Positions 26,816 to 35,926 are shown, numbered from the stretch's first letter. The stretch: 64,000 nucleotides of DNA from Deferribacter thermophilus (GCF_049472675.1 NZ_JAPNXM010000001.1:1-64000), one strand, 5' to 3'. Numbers and translations are program-made. Notes: a model not told the origin generated them from the letters alone.

Positions 26816-27370
26816 CTATTCTTTCCCCAATAACCCTTCTTTCAATCCACTGTCAGCAGGTTCTTCTCCAACATAAATTTTAATCAAAGCATCAGCTAAA
26901 GCTTGTGATTTAAAATCACCAATTTTATTACCATTTTTTAAAACTGTCACCATATCCTTATCAATTATCAAATCCACCTCATCCCCTTTTACAACATCAA
27001 AGCTAACAGAATTTAAAAATTCTTGTACAGCGCTTTCTTTTAATAAGTTTTCATTAATTTTTTCAAACCCTTCTTTGAAAGTATCTTTCATTTGTGATGA
27101 TTTTACTTTTTTGTATAAAAAGTGCATTTTTACTACTTTTGTTGGAGCAGAAATAACAATTTTCTCATCATTAGTCTTTTGTTCTAAGTAAAGAGCACCT
27201 ATATAAACCTTTATGAAGAATTTTTTTCTAAAACCTGTACCGTTTAATACTAAGTTTTTTCCAAAATATTGATAATTGCCTGGGATATTTACCCCTTTTA
27301 TAACTTTGGAATAACCGGTTGGAATTATTAGCACTAACAATAGAGCTAAAATAAGACTAATCTTTTTCAT
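26816..27370 (-). CDS. Exported chalcone-isomerase-like domain protein
   Basis: 184 residues with a signal peptide (ISLILALLLVLIIPTGYS). The body has the chalcone-isomerase-like pattern: NLVLNGTGFRKKFFIKVYIG at the first conserved block, ALYLEQKT, MHFLYKKV and the C-terminal IYVGEEPADSGLKEGLLG. Bacterial members are periplasmic proteins of uncertain role and are often encoded near lipid metabolism genes; fatty-acid binding has been proposed for related folds. Its start overlaps the end of the MerR gene by 14 nt. Confidence 0.85.
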   Translation of the reverse strand: MKKISLILALLLVLIIPTGYSKVIKGVNIPGNYQYFGKNLVLNGTGFRKKFFIKVYIGALYLEQKTNDEKIVISAPTKVVKMHFLYKKVKSSQMKDTFKEGFEKINENLLKESAVQEFLNSVSFDVVKGDEVDLIIDKDMVTVLKNGNKIGDFKSQALADALIKIYVGEEPADSGLKEGLLGKE

Positions 27371-27773
27371 CTTGTCCCCCTTCTTTATTTTTCATGGCTT
27401 CTAATACCTTCTGTTTATAATCTACAATATCTTTTCTTAAAGAAGCCAATTTTGCAATTTTATCGTCAATTTTTGCAATATGTGAGTCCAAAATCTCAAT
27501 TAATCTTGGCATAATTTTATCTGGCGTTTGATGGACTCTATATATGCTAGCCAATTCTTGCATCTCTTTAAGTGTGATACCTAATTCTTTTAATTTAAGA
27601 ATAAATTTTAGTTTTATTATATCATCTTTTGTGTAAATTCTTATTCCACCGTCCAATCGTATTGGTGGAGTGAGTAAACCTATTTCTTCATAATATCTAA
27701 TTGTTCTGGTTGTTGTGCCAAGCATTTCAGCAACTTCACCTATTTGATAATGAGTTTCACCATTTATTTTCAT
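27357..27773 (-). CDS. MerR-family regulator, probably of acyl-CoA metabolism (LiuR-like role)
   Basis: 138 residues. The winged helix (YQIGEVAEMLGTTTRTIRYY, EEIGLLTP, RIYTKDDIIKLKFI) is followed by a dimerisation coiled coil (~80-130). No paired C-terminal cysteines for metal or SoxR-type sensing are present, which fits an acyl-CoA or metabolite effector. It is divergent from the thiolase operon. A TTTACGTAAA palindrome in that promoter's spacer and a TTTACGTTAA site before this gene are the natural targets. LiuR-type regulators of branched-chain and fatty acid genes use similar sites in proteobacteria. Confidence 0.88.
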   Translation of the reverse strand: MKINGETHYQIGEVAEMLGTTTRTIRYYEEIGLLTPPIRLDGGIRIYTKDDIIKLKFILKLKELGITLKEMQELASIYRVHQTPDKIMPRLIEILDSHIAKIDDKIAKLASLRKDIVDYKQKVLEAMKNKEGGQDEKD

Positions 27774-27784
27774 TTTACTTCACC

Positions 27785-27794
27785 TTTACGTTAA
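27785..27794 (-). promoter_or_regulatory. Operator-like TTTACGTTAA site upstream of the MerR gene
   Basis: TTTACGTTAA differs at one position from the perfect palindrome TTTACGTAAA found in the thiolase promoter. It lies just ahead of the MerR ribosome binding site and downstream of a minus-strand TTGACA (complement at about 27830-27835). Binding here would repress the regulator's own transcript. Confidence 0.5.
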
Positions 27795-27945
27795 TATGTT
27801 ACTATTCAATAATACTAAAACAGTTTTTTGTCAAGCGTGTTAATTTTTGTATATTGAAAAATTTGCTAACTACTTAAGTGTAAAGGGTTCCTTTTGGCCT
27901 ATGTGAATTTTAGTTCAAGCTATTTAATATAATGTTATACATCGC

Positions 27946-27974
27946 TTGACATTTACGTAAAATACATTTATAAG
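27946..27974 (+). promoter_or_regulatory. Beta-oxidation operon promoter with a palindrome in the spacer
   Basis: TTGACA at 27946-27951 and TATAAG at 27969-27974 are spaced 17 nt. The perfect 10-bp palindrome TTTACGTAAA occupies 27952-27961, inside the spacer. MerR proteins bind between -35 and -10 elements, so this is a good target for the divergent MerR gene. The start codon follows 30 nt later. Confidence 0.75.
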
Positions 27975-28003
27975 TTAATAAAATATCCTTAAAGGGGTGT
28001 CTT

Positions 28004-29179
28004 ATGAAAGATGTATATGTGATTGAAGGGCTTAGAACACCTTTTGGCTCTTTTGGAGGGAGTTTGTCAGATGTTCATCCTGCAGTTTTGGCTGCTGAGG
28101 TTATTAAAAAGATAATTGAGAAAACAGGTATTGAGCCTGATGTTGTAAATGAAGTTATTTTAGGACAGGTATTAACAGGAGGTTTTGGGCAAGCTCCTGC
28201 TAGGCAGGCTATGAGATATGCTGGTTTACCAGATAGTGTTCATGCAATGACTATAAATAAAGTTTGCGGTAGCGGTTTAAAATCTTTGATGCTTGGGGCT
28301 CAATCAATAATGCTTGGTGATTCAGATTTAGCTATTGTTGGTGGCATGGAAAATATGTCTATGGCTCCTTACGCTTTGTTACAAGCAAGATATGGGTATA
28401 GGATGGGAAATAATGAAGTTGTAGATTTGATGATTTATGATGCTTTGCTTGATCCTTACTCTAAAAGACATATGGGGGAGCTTACTGAAGAAACGATTAA
28501 AAAGTTTGGATTAACAAGGGAAGAGCAGGATGATTATGCAGAAAGGTCATATAGACTATCTCAAAAAGCTGTTGAATCTGGTATCTTTGATGAAGAGGTT
28601 GTCCCTGTAGTTAAAAAAACTAAAAAAGGGGACATCGTTGTAGATAAGGATGAAGAACCTTTTAGAGTAAATTTTGAGAAGCTTAGACAGTTAAGGCCTG
28701 TTTTTGTTAAAGATGGTACAATAACTGCAGGCAATGCTTCTACAATAAATGATGGTGCAGCGTGTCTGCTCCTTGCTAGTGAAGATGCTGTAAAAAAATA
28801 CAATTTAAAGCCAATCGGAAGACTTGTTGCTTATGCTACAAACAGTATTTTACCAGATGATTTTTCATTAGCTCCAATAGGTGCTATCGAAAAGGTATGT
28901 GAAAAAGCTGGATTAAAATTGGATGATATCGACCTGTTTGAGATCAATGAAGCTTTTGCAGCTGTGGTACTGTTTGCAGTTAAAAAATTAAATTTACCAC
29001 TTGATAAAGTGAATGTAAATGGTGGCGCTGTTTCTATTGGTCATCCAGTTGGCGCAAGTGGTGGAAGATTGGCTGTAACCCTTTTAAAGGAGATGCAGAG
29101 AAGAAAAGCTAAATATGGCCTTGCTACACTGTGTATAGGTGGTGGTGAGGCAGTAAGCGCAATTTTTGAGAGGGTGTAA
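28004..29179 (+). CDS. Acetyl-CoA acetyltransferase / thiolase
   Basis: 391 residues. The acyl-accepting cysteine is C88 in INKVCGSGLKS. NEAFA, the GGAVSIGHPVGASG histidine block and the second cysteine in LATLCIGGGEAV are all present. It either cleaves 3-ketoacyl-CoA or condenses two acetyl-CoA. It heads an operon followed by hydroxyacyl-CoA dehydrogenase, enoyl-CoA hydratase, acyl-CoA dehydrogenase and an ETF-linked oxidoreductase, so thiolysis during oxidation of short or medium acyl-CoA is favoured. Confidence 0.96.
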   Translation: MKDVYVIEGLRTPFGSFGGSLSDVHPAVLAAEVIKKIIEKTGIEPDVVNEVILGQVLTGGFGQAPARQAMRYAGLPDSVHAMTINKVCGSGLKSLMLGAQSIMLGDSDLAIVGGMENMSMAPYALLQARYGYRMGNNEVVDLMIYDALLDPYSKRHMGELTEETIKKFGLTREEQDDYAERSYRLSQKAVESGIFDEEVVPVVKKTKKGDIVVDKDEEPFRVNFEKLRQLRPVFVKDGTITAGNASTINDGAACLLLASEDAVKKYNLKPIGRLVAYATNSILPDDFSLAPIGAIEKVCEKAGLKLDDIDLFEINEAFAAVVLFAVKKLNLPLDKVNVNGGAVSIGHPVGASGGRLAVTLLKEMQRRKAKYGLATLCIGGGEAVSAIFERV

Positions 29180-29180
29180 G

Positions 29181-30026
29181 ATGAAAGTAGGGGTTATTGG
29201 TGCAGGACAGATGGGCTCAGGTATTGCCCATGTATTATCTCAGCATGGTAATGAAGTTTATCTTTACGATGTGAACAGTGAACAGTTGAAAAAGGCTCTT
29301 GTAAATATTGAAAAAAATATGATGAGGCAGGTAAAGAAAGGTGTTTTTGAAGAGAGTAGAATTGCTGAATTTTTATCAAATATAAAAACAATTGAATCAC
29401 TTGAAGATATTAAAGAAGCCGAATTTGTAATAGAAGCAGCAACTGAAAATGAAGAGATAAAGCTTGATTTATTTAGAAAGCTTGATGAAATTACAGACCA
29501 AGATACTATTTTGGCTACTAATACATCATCGATTTCAATAACTAAAATTGCAGCGGTTACTAAAAGACCTGAAAAGGTTATCGGTATGCACTTCATGAAC
29601 CCTGTTCCTGTTATGAAATTGGTTGAAATAATAAGAGGGCTTACAACAGATGATGATACTTTTAATAAAACTGTAGAGTTGGCAAAATCGCTTGGGAAGG
29701 AGGTTGCTGTAGCATCAGATTATGCTGGGTTTATAGTGAATCGAATTTTAATCCCTATGATAAACGAAGCTATTTTTGCTCATTTTGAGGGTGTTGCATC
29801 CATTGAGGATATAGACAAGGCTATGAAGCTTGGTACAAATCAGCCAATGGGGCCATTTGAGCTGGCAGACTTTATAGGGCTTGATACTGTTTTGGCAATC
29901 ATGGAAGTTTTATACAATGAGTTTAAGTATGACAAATACAGACCATGCCCATTTCTTGTAAATATGGTTAGATCAGGTAGGCTTGGGAGGAAAACTGGTA
30001 GAGGATTTTACGATTATACAAAGTAG
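29181..30026 (+). CDS. 3-hydroxybutyryl-CoA dehydrogenase
   Basis: 281 residues from the ATG at 29181, one base after the thiolase stop. The N-terminal Rossmann motif GVIGAGQMGSGIAHVL binds NAD(P). TNTSSISIT and the catalytic histidine region IGMHFMNPVPVMKLVEI follow, and the C-terminal helical domain ends with GRKTGRGFYDY. It interconverts 3-hydroxyacyl-CoA and acetoacetyl-CoA-type products. Single-domain length fits the stand-alone bacterial enzyme rather than the FadB fusion. Confidence 0.96.
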   Translation: MKVGVIGAGQMGSGIAHVLSQHGNEVYLYDVNSEQLKKALVNIEKNMMRQVKKGVFEESRIAEFLSNIKTIESLEDIKEAEFVIEAATENEEIKLDLFRKLDEITDQDTILATNTSSISITKIAAVTKRPEKVIGMHFMNPVPVMKLVEIIRGLTTDDDTFNKTVELAKSLGKEVAVASDYAGFIVNRILIPMINEAIFAHFEGVASIEDIDKAMKLGTNQPMGPFELADFIGLDTVLAIMEVLYNEFKYDKYRPCPFLVNMVRSGRLGRKTGRGFYDYTK

Positions 30027-30036
30027 GGAGGATGTT

Positions 30037-30822
30037 ATGGAATATAAAAATTTAAAAGTAGAAATAAAAGATAGTGTGGTACTTTTGACAGTTAGTAGGC
30101 CAAAAGTTTTAAACGCTTTAAACAGCGAGGTTTTAAAAGAGTTAGAATGTGCTTTTTATGAATTAGAAAATAACAGTGCTGTAAAGGTGGTTGTTGTTAC
30201 CGGTGATGGTGAAAAGGCATTTGTTGCTGGTGCTGATATCAAAGAGATGGCAAATATGAATGCTATCGAAGCTGAATCTTTTGCTAAAAAAGGGCATGCT
30301 TTAATAAGATTTGTAAGAAATATGTCAAAACCTGTTATTGCTGCAGTTAACGGTTATGCATTAGGCGGTGGTTTTGAGTTAGCTTTGGCGTGTGATATCA
30401 TATATGCATCAAAAAATGCAAAATTTGGATTCCCAGAGGTTACTTTAGGGATTATGCCTGGCTTTGGTGGCACTCAGAACTTGGTTAGAATTTGTGGGGA
30501 GAAGATTGCAAATGAGCTTATTTTTACGGGGAAAATGATTGATGCACAAAAAGCTAAAGAGATTGGTGCTGTTGTGGAACTGTTTGAAGATAAAGAGATG
30601 TTGATAAATAGTGCTATGGAAACTGCTAATAAAATCGCTTCAAATGGCCCAATAGGTGTTGCATATGCAAAAAAAGCTATTTTGACAGGAGTTAATTTAC
30701 CACTTTCAGAAGCGTTAGATTTGGAAGCTTCCTTGTTTGGTATTCTTTTTAGTACCGAAGACCAAAAAGAAGGGATGAAGGCTTTTGTTGAGAAAAGAAA
30801 AGCAGAGTTTAAAGGAAAATAA
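30037..30822 (+). CDS. Enoyl-CoA hydratase (crotonase family)
   Basis: 261 residues from the ATG at 30037 behind GGGAGG. The oxyanion-hole segments FVAGADIKEM and NGYALGGGFELALACD are present, with catalytic-type glutamates in the FELALACD and FPEVTLGIMPGFGGTQNL blocks. It hydrates crotonyl-CoA-type trans-2-enoyl-CoA. Fifteen nucleotides separate it from the acyl-CoA dehydrogenase gene. Confidence 0.95.
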   Translation: MEYKNLKVEIKDSVVLLTVSRPKVLNALNSEVLKELECAFYELENNSAVKVVVVTGDGEKAFVAGADIKEMANMNAIEAESFAKKGHALIRFVRNMSKPVIAAVNGYALGGGFELALACDIIYASKNAKFGFPEVTLGIMPGFGGTQNLVRICGEKIANELIFTGKMIDAQKAKEIGAVVELFEDKEMLINSAMETANKIASNGPIGVAYAKKAILTGVNLPLSEALDLEASLFGILFSTEDQKEGMKAFVEKRKAEFKGK

Positions 30823-30837
30823 ATTGGGAGGAATATT

Positions 30838-31977
30838 ATGGATTTTGAATTAACACAAGACCACAAAGTATTGCAGGACACATTAAGAGATTTTGTAAAA
30901 AATGAAATAGCTCCAATTGCTGCTGACATTGATAAAAATCATGAAATACCAGAAGATTTAGTGAAAAAAATAGCTGATATGGGATTTTTAGGGACATATA
31001 TTCCAGAGGAGTACGGTGGAGCTGGATTAGATTATTTTTCTTATATAATGACTGTAGAAGAGGTTTCAAAAGCTTGTGCATCTACAGGTGTAATGATTTC
31101 AGCACATACATCACTTGCTGCTGATCCTATTTTACAGTTTGGTAATGAAGAACAGAAGAAAAAATATTTACCAACTTTGGCAACTGGAGAAAGGATCGGT
31201 TGTATTATGCTAACAGAGCCAGAAGCAGGTAGTGATGTAGCAAATATTTCTACCACATACAGAGATGAAGGTGACCATTATGTAGTTAATGGTAGTAAAA
31301 TTTTTATAACAAATGGTGCTTATAGAGGTATTAGTGTTCTTTTTGCTACAAAAGATAAGAATCTAAAACATAAAGGGTTGTCTGCATTTATTTTAGATTT
31401 GGAAAGTGATGGTGTCGAGATTCTTAAAAATGAGGATAAGTTAGGAATTAGAGGTAGTTATACTACAGCATTTGCACTTGATAATGTGAAAATACCAAAA
31501 GAGAATCTTTTAGGGAATGAAGGTGATGGATTTAAGATTGCCATGGAAACATTAAACGGTGGTAGAATAGGTATTGCTGCTCAGGCTTTAGGTATAGCTG
31601 AGGGAGCATTTGAAAAATGTTTGAGCTATGTTCAGGAGAGAAAACAGTTTGGAAAGCCTTTAGCTGCTTTTCAGGCTATTCAATTTAAGCTTGCAGATAT
31701 GGCGACAAGAATTGAGGCAAGCAAACTGATCACTTATAAAGCAGCATGGCTGAAAGATATGAAGAAAACTAATGCGATAGAGTCTGCAATGGCAAAAATG
31801 TATGCATCTGAAACAGCTACTTATGTGACTAAAGAAGCAGTTCAAATACATGGTGGCTATGGTTATATCTGCGAATACGAAGTGGAAAGAATGTTTAGAG
31901 ATGCAAAAATTACTGAGATTTATGAAGGGACAAATGAGGTTCAAAGAATTGTTATCTCTAAAATGCTTTTGAAATAA
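30838..31977 (+). CDS. Acyl-CoA dehydrogenase (short-chain/butyryl type)
   Basis: 379 residues. FAD-binding signatures CIMLTEPEAGSDVANISTTY and the C-terminal QIHGGYGYICEYEVERMFRD are intact. The catalytic base is E363 in YEGTNEVQRIVISKML, the position used by short-chain enzymes. Electrons from acyl-CoA oxidation would go to EtfAB, encoded downstream, and then to the Fe-S membrane protein of the next gene. It starts behind GGGAGG. Confidence 0.96.
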   Translation: MDFELTQDHKVLQDTLRDFVKNEIAPIAADIDKNHEIPEDLVKKIADMGFLGTYIPEEYGGAGLDYFSYIMTVEEVSKACASTGVMISAHTSLAADPILQFGNEEQKKKYLPTLATGERIGCIMLTEPEAGSDVANISTTYRDEGDHYVVNGSKIFITNGAYRGISVLFATKDKNLKHKGLSAFILDLESDGVEILKNEDKLGIRGSYTTAFALDNVKIPKENLLGNEGDGFKIAMETLNGGRIGIAAQALGIAEGAFEKCLSYVQERKQFGKPLAAFQAIQFKLADMATRIEASKLITYKAAWLKDMKKTNAIESAMAKMYASETATYVTKEAVQIHGGYGYICEYEVERMFRDAKITEIYEGTNEVQRIVISKMLLK

Positions 31978-31987
31978 GGGGTGAAAA

Positions 31988-33976
31988 ATGGTTGAAGCAA
32001 CAAGAGAAATTTATTGGAATGTTGGGCATGGTGTTTTAATCCCTATGTACTTGTTTGCTATTATTGCAATAGCTTTACTTGTTTACGGTTTTAAGAAAAG
32101 ATTAGAATTATACAAAATTGGGAGACCATTAAACAGATTTGATAATAAAGCTGAAAGGTTCCAATACATGCTAAAAAATGTATTGGGTCAAATTAAAGTT
32201 TTAAGAGTTCCTGGTCCTGGAATAGCTCATGCTCTATTTTTCTGGGGATTTGTACTTCTTACCATTGGTACAACATTGGTATTTTTACAAGCAGATATTT
32301 TGCATCCACTTTTTGGCGTTAAATTTTTAAAGGGTGCTTTTTATAAGCTATTTTCAATTACTTTAGATATTGCAGGGTTTATAGCTATTTTAATGATGAT
32401 AGGGCTTTTTGTTAGGAGATTTTTTGTAAAACCAGAAGGTTTGGAAACTTCAAAAGATGATTATATTATGCATGGATTACTTTTTGCCATTCTAATTACA
32501 GGTTTTCTGATAGAAGGGGTTAGAATGGCTGCTACAGAATTGAAAGTAAATCCATCATTAGCTGTATGGTCTCCAGTTGGATTGATAGTTGCTAAAATGT
32601 TTAGCTGGATGAATGAATCCTCACTCCTTTCCTTACATAAAGGGCTTTGGTGGATTCATATGTTTTTAGCTTTCGGTTTTATAGCATCTATCCCATATAT
32701 AAAATTTAGACATATATTTACTACGAGTGCTAACTACTTTTTTAATGATTTTAGACAAAAAGGGAGCATTGATACTATCGATTTAGAAAATGAAGAGGCA
32801 GAAAGTTTTGGTGTTTCAAAGGTAAATGAGTTTACATGGAAGGATATATTTGATTCTGATGCCTGTACTAAATGTAAAAGATGCCAGGATAGATGTCCAG
32901 CATATAACACTGGTAAACCTTTAAGCCCTATGAAGTTAATTTTGGATATTGGTGAAGCTGCTGCTAATGGTGCTGAAACAAATGTAATCGAAAAGGTTTC
33001 AAAAGATGTTATCTGGTCATGTACTACTTGTCGTGCTTGCCAGGAGATTTGTCCAGCAAATAATGAGCATGTCAATAAGATTATTGAGATGAGAAGAAAT
33101 CTTGTTTTGATGGAAGGTGAATTCCCAGGCGAGGAAGTATTGATGGCTATGAACAATGTGGAAGTAAATGGTAACCCAATGGGTCTTGGTTTTGCTTCTA
33201 GAGGGGATTGGGCTGAAGGTTTAGATGTTAAAGTTATGAGCGAAGATTCTGATGTAGATATCTTATATTTTGTAGGTTGTTATGCGTCATTTGATAAAAG
33301 GAATCAGCAGGTTGCAAAAAGTTTTATAAAGCTTTGTAATGCTGCTGGTATAAAAGTTGGTATTTTAGGTAAAGAAGAGAAATGTTGTGGCGAACCTGTA
33401 AGAAAGATGGGTAATGAGTATCTCTACCAAATGGTTGCCATGGAAAATATTGAGACTATTAAAAGTTATGGCGTAAAAAAAGTAGTTACAACATGTCCTC
33501 ACTGTTTCAATACTTTGGGTAGAGATTACAAAGACTTAGGCTTTGATATTGAAGTTGAGCATTACACTACATTTTTAAGGAAATTAATTAACGATGGTAA
33601 ACTTAAAATTAAACCAGTTTCATTCGAATGCACATACCACGATTCTTGCTATATTGGAAGATACATGGATATCTATGAAGAGCCAAGAGAGGTTTTAAAA
33701 GTAGCTGGTGGAAATATAAAAGAGATGAGTAAAAACAGGCTTGAAAGTTTCTGTTGTGGTGCTGGTGGTGGTAGAATAATCGCTGAAGAGAGCATAGGTG
33801 AGAAGATTAGTGTAAAAAGGGTTAAAATGGCGGAAGAAACTGGTGCAAATATGCTGGTTTCAAACTGTCCATTCTGTCTTACTATGTTTGAAGATGGCGT
33901 TAAAATGGCTGAACTTGATGAAAAACTTAAACCAAGGGATTTGGCAGAATTATTAGTAGAAAGATTAGAAAATTAA
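31988..33976 (+). CDS. Membrane-bound Fe-S oxidoreductase, likely ETF:quinone oxidoreductase (EMO type)
   Basis: 662 residues. The N-terminal ~250 residues contain about six membrane helices with histidines, resembling the NarI-like b-type cytochrome domain. Two 4Fe-4S motifs follow (CTKCKRCQDRCP and CTTCRACQEICP, roughly 295-360). Two CCG domains come next, with EEKCCGEPVRKMGN and FCCGAGGG; such domains hold noncubane clusters in HdrB. This architecture is used by EMO proteins that pass electrons from reduced ETF to menaquinone. Placement between acyl-CoA dehydrogenase and etfBA supports that role. Confidence 0.9.
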   Translation: MVEATREIYWNVGHGVLIPMYLFAIIAIALLVYGFKKRLELYKIGRPLNRFDNKAERFQYMLKNVLGQIKVLRVPGPGIAHALFFWGFVLLTIGTTLVFLQADILHPLFGVKFLKGAFYKLFSITLDIAGFIAILMMIGLFVRRFFVKPEGLETSKDDYIMHGLLFAILITGFLIEGVRMAATELKVNPSLAVWSPVGLIVAKMFSWMNESSLLSLHKGLWWIHMFLAFGFIASIPYIKFRHIFTTSANYFFNDFRQKGSIDTIDLENEEAESFGVSKVNEFTWKDIFDSDACTKCKRCQDRCPAYNTGKPLSPMKLILDIGEAAANGAETNVIEKVSKDVIWSCTTCRACQEICPANNEHVNKIIEMRRNLVLMEGEFPGEEVLMAMNNVEVNGNPMGLGFASRGDWAEGLDVKVMSEDSDVDILYFVGCYASFDKRNQQVAKSFIKLCNAAGIKVGILGKEEKCCGEPVRKMGNEYLYQMVAMENIETIKSYGVKKVVTTCPHCFNTLGRDYKDLGFDIEVEHYTTFLRKLINDGKLKIKPVSFECTYHDSCYIGRYMDIYEEPREVLKVAGGNIKEMSKNRLESFCCGAGGGRIIAEESIGEKISVKRVKMAEETGANMLVSNCPFCLTMFEDGVKMAELDEKLKPRDLAELLVERLEN

Positions 33977-34033
33977 TAATAATTAAAAGTTAGTGTTGTT
34001 TAAATGTATATTATTAAGGAAATAAATAAAAAG

Positions 34034-34156
34034 CAGAATAAAAACATTTTTCTAATTCTCGTGGCACATCCAGTGTCACTGCGAGGCAGGTTTTTCAAAA
34101 ATCGCCGTCCTTGGCGATTTTTTGGAAACCTGAACCCGAAAAATGTTTTTATTCTG
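34034..34156. repeat. 123-bp nested palindromic (MITE-like) element
   Basis: Perfect 19-bp inverted ends run 34034-34052 and 34138-34156 (CAGAATAAAAACATTTTTC and its complement). Inside lie a second inverted pair, CAGGTTT/AAACCTG (34087-34093, 34126-34132), and a strong hairpin, AAAAATCGCC/GGCGATTTTT around 34097-34122. The GTGTCACTGCGAGGCAGG stretch looks like dispersed repeats seen in many genomes. It lies in the 237-bp gap before etfB and carries no reading frame. Local G+C is higher than the surroundings. Confidence 0.8.
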
Positions 34157-34213
34157 TAATTATGAAAGGTAGTTATTATTGGAAATAATGCTATTAAATA
34201 GAAGGAGGTAAGG

Positions 34214-34984
34214 ATGAAAATTCTTGTTTGTATTAAGCAGGTTCCTGATATGGAATCAAAGTTTAAAGTTGATAGTGAAGGTAAATGGTATGATCAGACA
34301 GATTTGGCATATCGTATGAATGAATATGATGAATATGCTGTTGAGCAGGCAGTAAGACTTAAAGAGCAGGTAAATGATGCTGATATAACGGTGTTGTCTA
34401 TTGGCCCAGAAAGGGTAAAAGAGGCAATCAAAAAAGCATTAGCAATGGGTTGTGATAGAGGTGTTCATATAAAAGATGATGAAGATTATAAAAAAGACCC
34501 ATATCAAAAAGCAAATATAGTATATGAATTTGCTAAAGATAAAGGTTTTGATGTTATTTTTACTGGGATGCAATCACAAGATAGAGGTAGTGGACAGTTT
34601 GGAGTAATTTTGGCTGAATTATTAGGTATTCCTGCTGTTACAACTATTGTTGGTTTTGAGTATGCAGATGGTTTAGTAACAGCTAAAAGGGAACTTGAAG
34701 GTGGTAAGAAAGCTATTGTAAAAGTAAAACTCCCAGCACTCTTTACATGTCAATTAGGGTTAAATGAACCAAGATACCCAACTTTACCAAATATTATGAA
34801 AGCTAAGAAGAAAGAGCTCCTTACACATGATGTAAGTGAATTTTTGAAAGATGAGGCATTGGTGGAAACTGTAAAAGTGGATTATCCTGAGAAGAAGGGC
34901 GGAGCACTTATTTTAGAAGGGGATATTGCAGACTTAGTTGAAAAAACTGTTCAGATTTTAAAAGAGAAAACTTCAGTTTTATAA
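34214..34984 (+). CDS. etfB: Electron transfer flavoprotein beta subunit
   Basis: 256 residues, starting behind GAAGGAGG. Family features include MKILVCIKQVPDMES, MNEYDEYAVEQAVRLKE, the AMP-binding TGMQSQDRGSGQFGVILAEL and the late LPALFTCQLGLNEPRYP. EtfB binds AMP and, with EtfA, accepts electrons from acyl-CoA dehydrogenase. It is only 12 nt from etfA. Confidence 0.97.
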   Translation: MKILVCIKQVPDMESKFKVDSEGKWYDQTDLAYRMNEYDEYAVEQAVRLKEQVNDADITVLSIGPERVKEAIKKALAMGCDRGVHIKDDEDYKKDPYQKANIVYEFAKDKGFDVIFTGMQSQDRGSGQFGVILAELLGIPAVTTIVGFEYADGLVTAKRELEGGKKAIVKVKLPALFTCQLGLNEPRYPTLPNIMKAKKKELLTHDVSEFLKDEALVETVKVDYPEKKGGALILEGDIADLVEKTVQILKEKTSVL

Positions 34985-34996
34985 AGGAGGGCTGAG

Positions 34997-35917
34997 ATGA
35001 AAGTATTACTTGTTGCTGAATATAGAGAAAAAGAACTTTTAGAGTCAACTTATGAGTTGGCTACTTTTGCAGATAAACTTGGCGCAGAAAAGGTGTGGTT
35101 TGCAGTAGGTTATGGTGATAACTTACCTAAAGTGGGTGGTAAACTGTATTTGGCTGATGCGAATAAGTATGGGGAATACAATCCAGATGTTCACAAAAAA
35201 TTGATATTGCAAGTTGTTGAAAAAGAAAATCCTGATTATGTTGTTTTTGTTCATTCATCATATGGTTGGGATTTAGCTCCAAGGGTTGCTGCTAGTTTAA
35301 AAGTTGGTCAGGTATCTGAAATAGTAGATGTTGTTGATGGAACTTTTGTAGTGCCAGCTTGTAATGCTAAGTTGAGAAGATTTGTAAAGCCAGCAACTGG
35401 AAAAGGTGTTTTAACTATACAGGCTGGTGCTTTTCCACCTGCTGAGCCAAATGGGGAACCAGAGGTTGAAGAGTTAACATTAGATGCTTCTGATTCAGCA
35501 TTAGAATTTGTTGGATATGAAGAAGCTGAAGCTAAAAGTGTAGATTTAACAAAGGCTGAGATTATTGTAAGTGCAGGTAGAGGTGTAGGAAAACCTGATA
35601 ATATCCCTGTAATTGAAGAGCTTGCTAAAGCTCTTGGTGGGGAGCTTGGTGCAAGCCGTCCAGTAGTAGATGCTGGTTGGGTAGATCACTCTAGACAGGT
35701 TGGTACCACTGGTCAGACAGTAGCTCCTAAGCTTTATGTGGCTTGCGGTATTTCTGGTGCTATCCAGCATTTGGCAGGTATGAAAAAATCTGAGTTTGTA
35801 TTAGCAATTAATACTGATAAAGATGCTCCAATCGGTGAAGTAGCTGATGTATTGGTTGTAGCTGATGTTATGCAATTTGTTCCAGCTTTAACAGAAAAAA
35901 TAAGATCTTTAAAATAA
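34997..35917 (+). CDS. etfA: Electron transfer flavoprotein alpha subunit
   Basis: 306 residues. The C-terminal FAD domain contains IIVSAGRGVGKPDNIPVIEE, the GASRPVVDAGWVDHSRQVGT motif, GQTVAPKLYVACGISGAIQH and AINTDKDAPI. It carries the electron-transferring FAD of the EtfAB heterodimer. A clear terminator follows, so it ends the main oxidation transcript. Confidence 0.97.
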   Translation: MKVLLVAEYREKELLESTYELATFADKLGAEKVWFAVGYGDNLPKVGGKLYLADANKYGEYNPDVHKKLILQVVEKENPDYVVFVHSSYGWDLAPRVAASLKVGQVSEIVDVVDGTFVVPACNAKLRRFVKPATGKGVLTIQAGAFPPAEPNGEPEVEELTLDASDSALEFVGYEEAEAKSVDLTKAEIIVSAGRGVGKPDNIPVIEELAKALGGELGASRPVVDAGWVDHSRQVGTTGQTVAPKLYVACGISGAIQHLAGMKKSEFVLAINTDKDAPIGEVADVLVVADVMQFVPALTEKIRSLK

Positions 35918-35926
35918 AAAATATTT

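Noticed and set aside
34034..34156. tRNA or known riboswitch in the gap before etfB
   Set aside because: The stems are simple nested inverted repeats without a cloverleaf, CCA-type end or recognisable ligand core.
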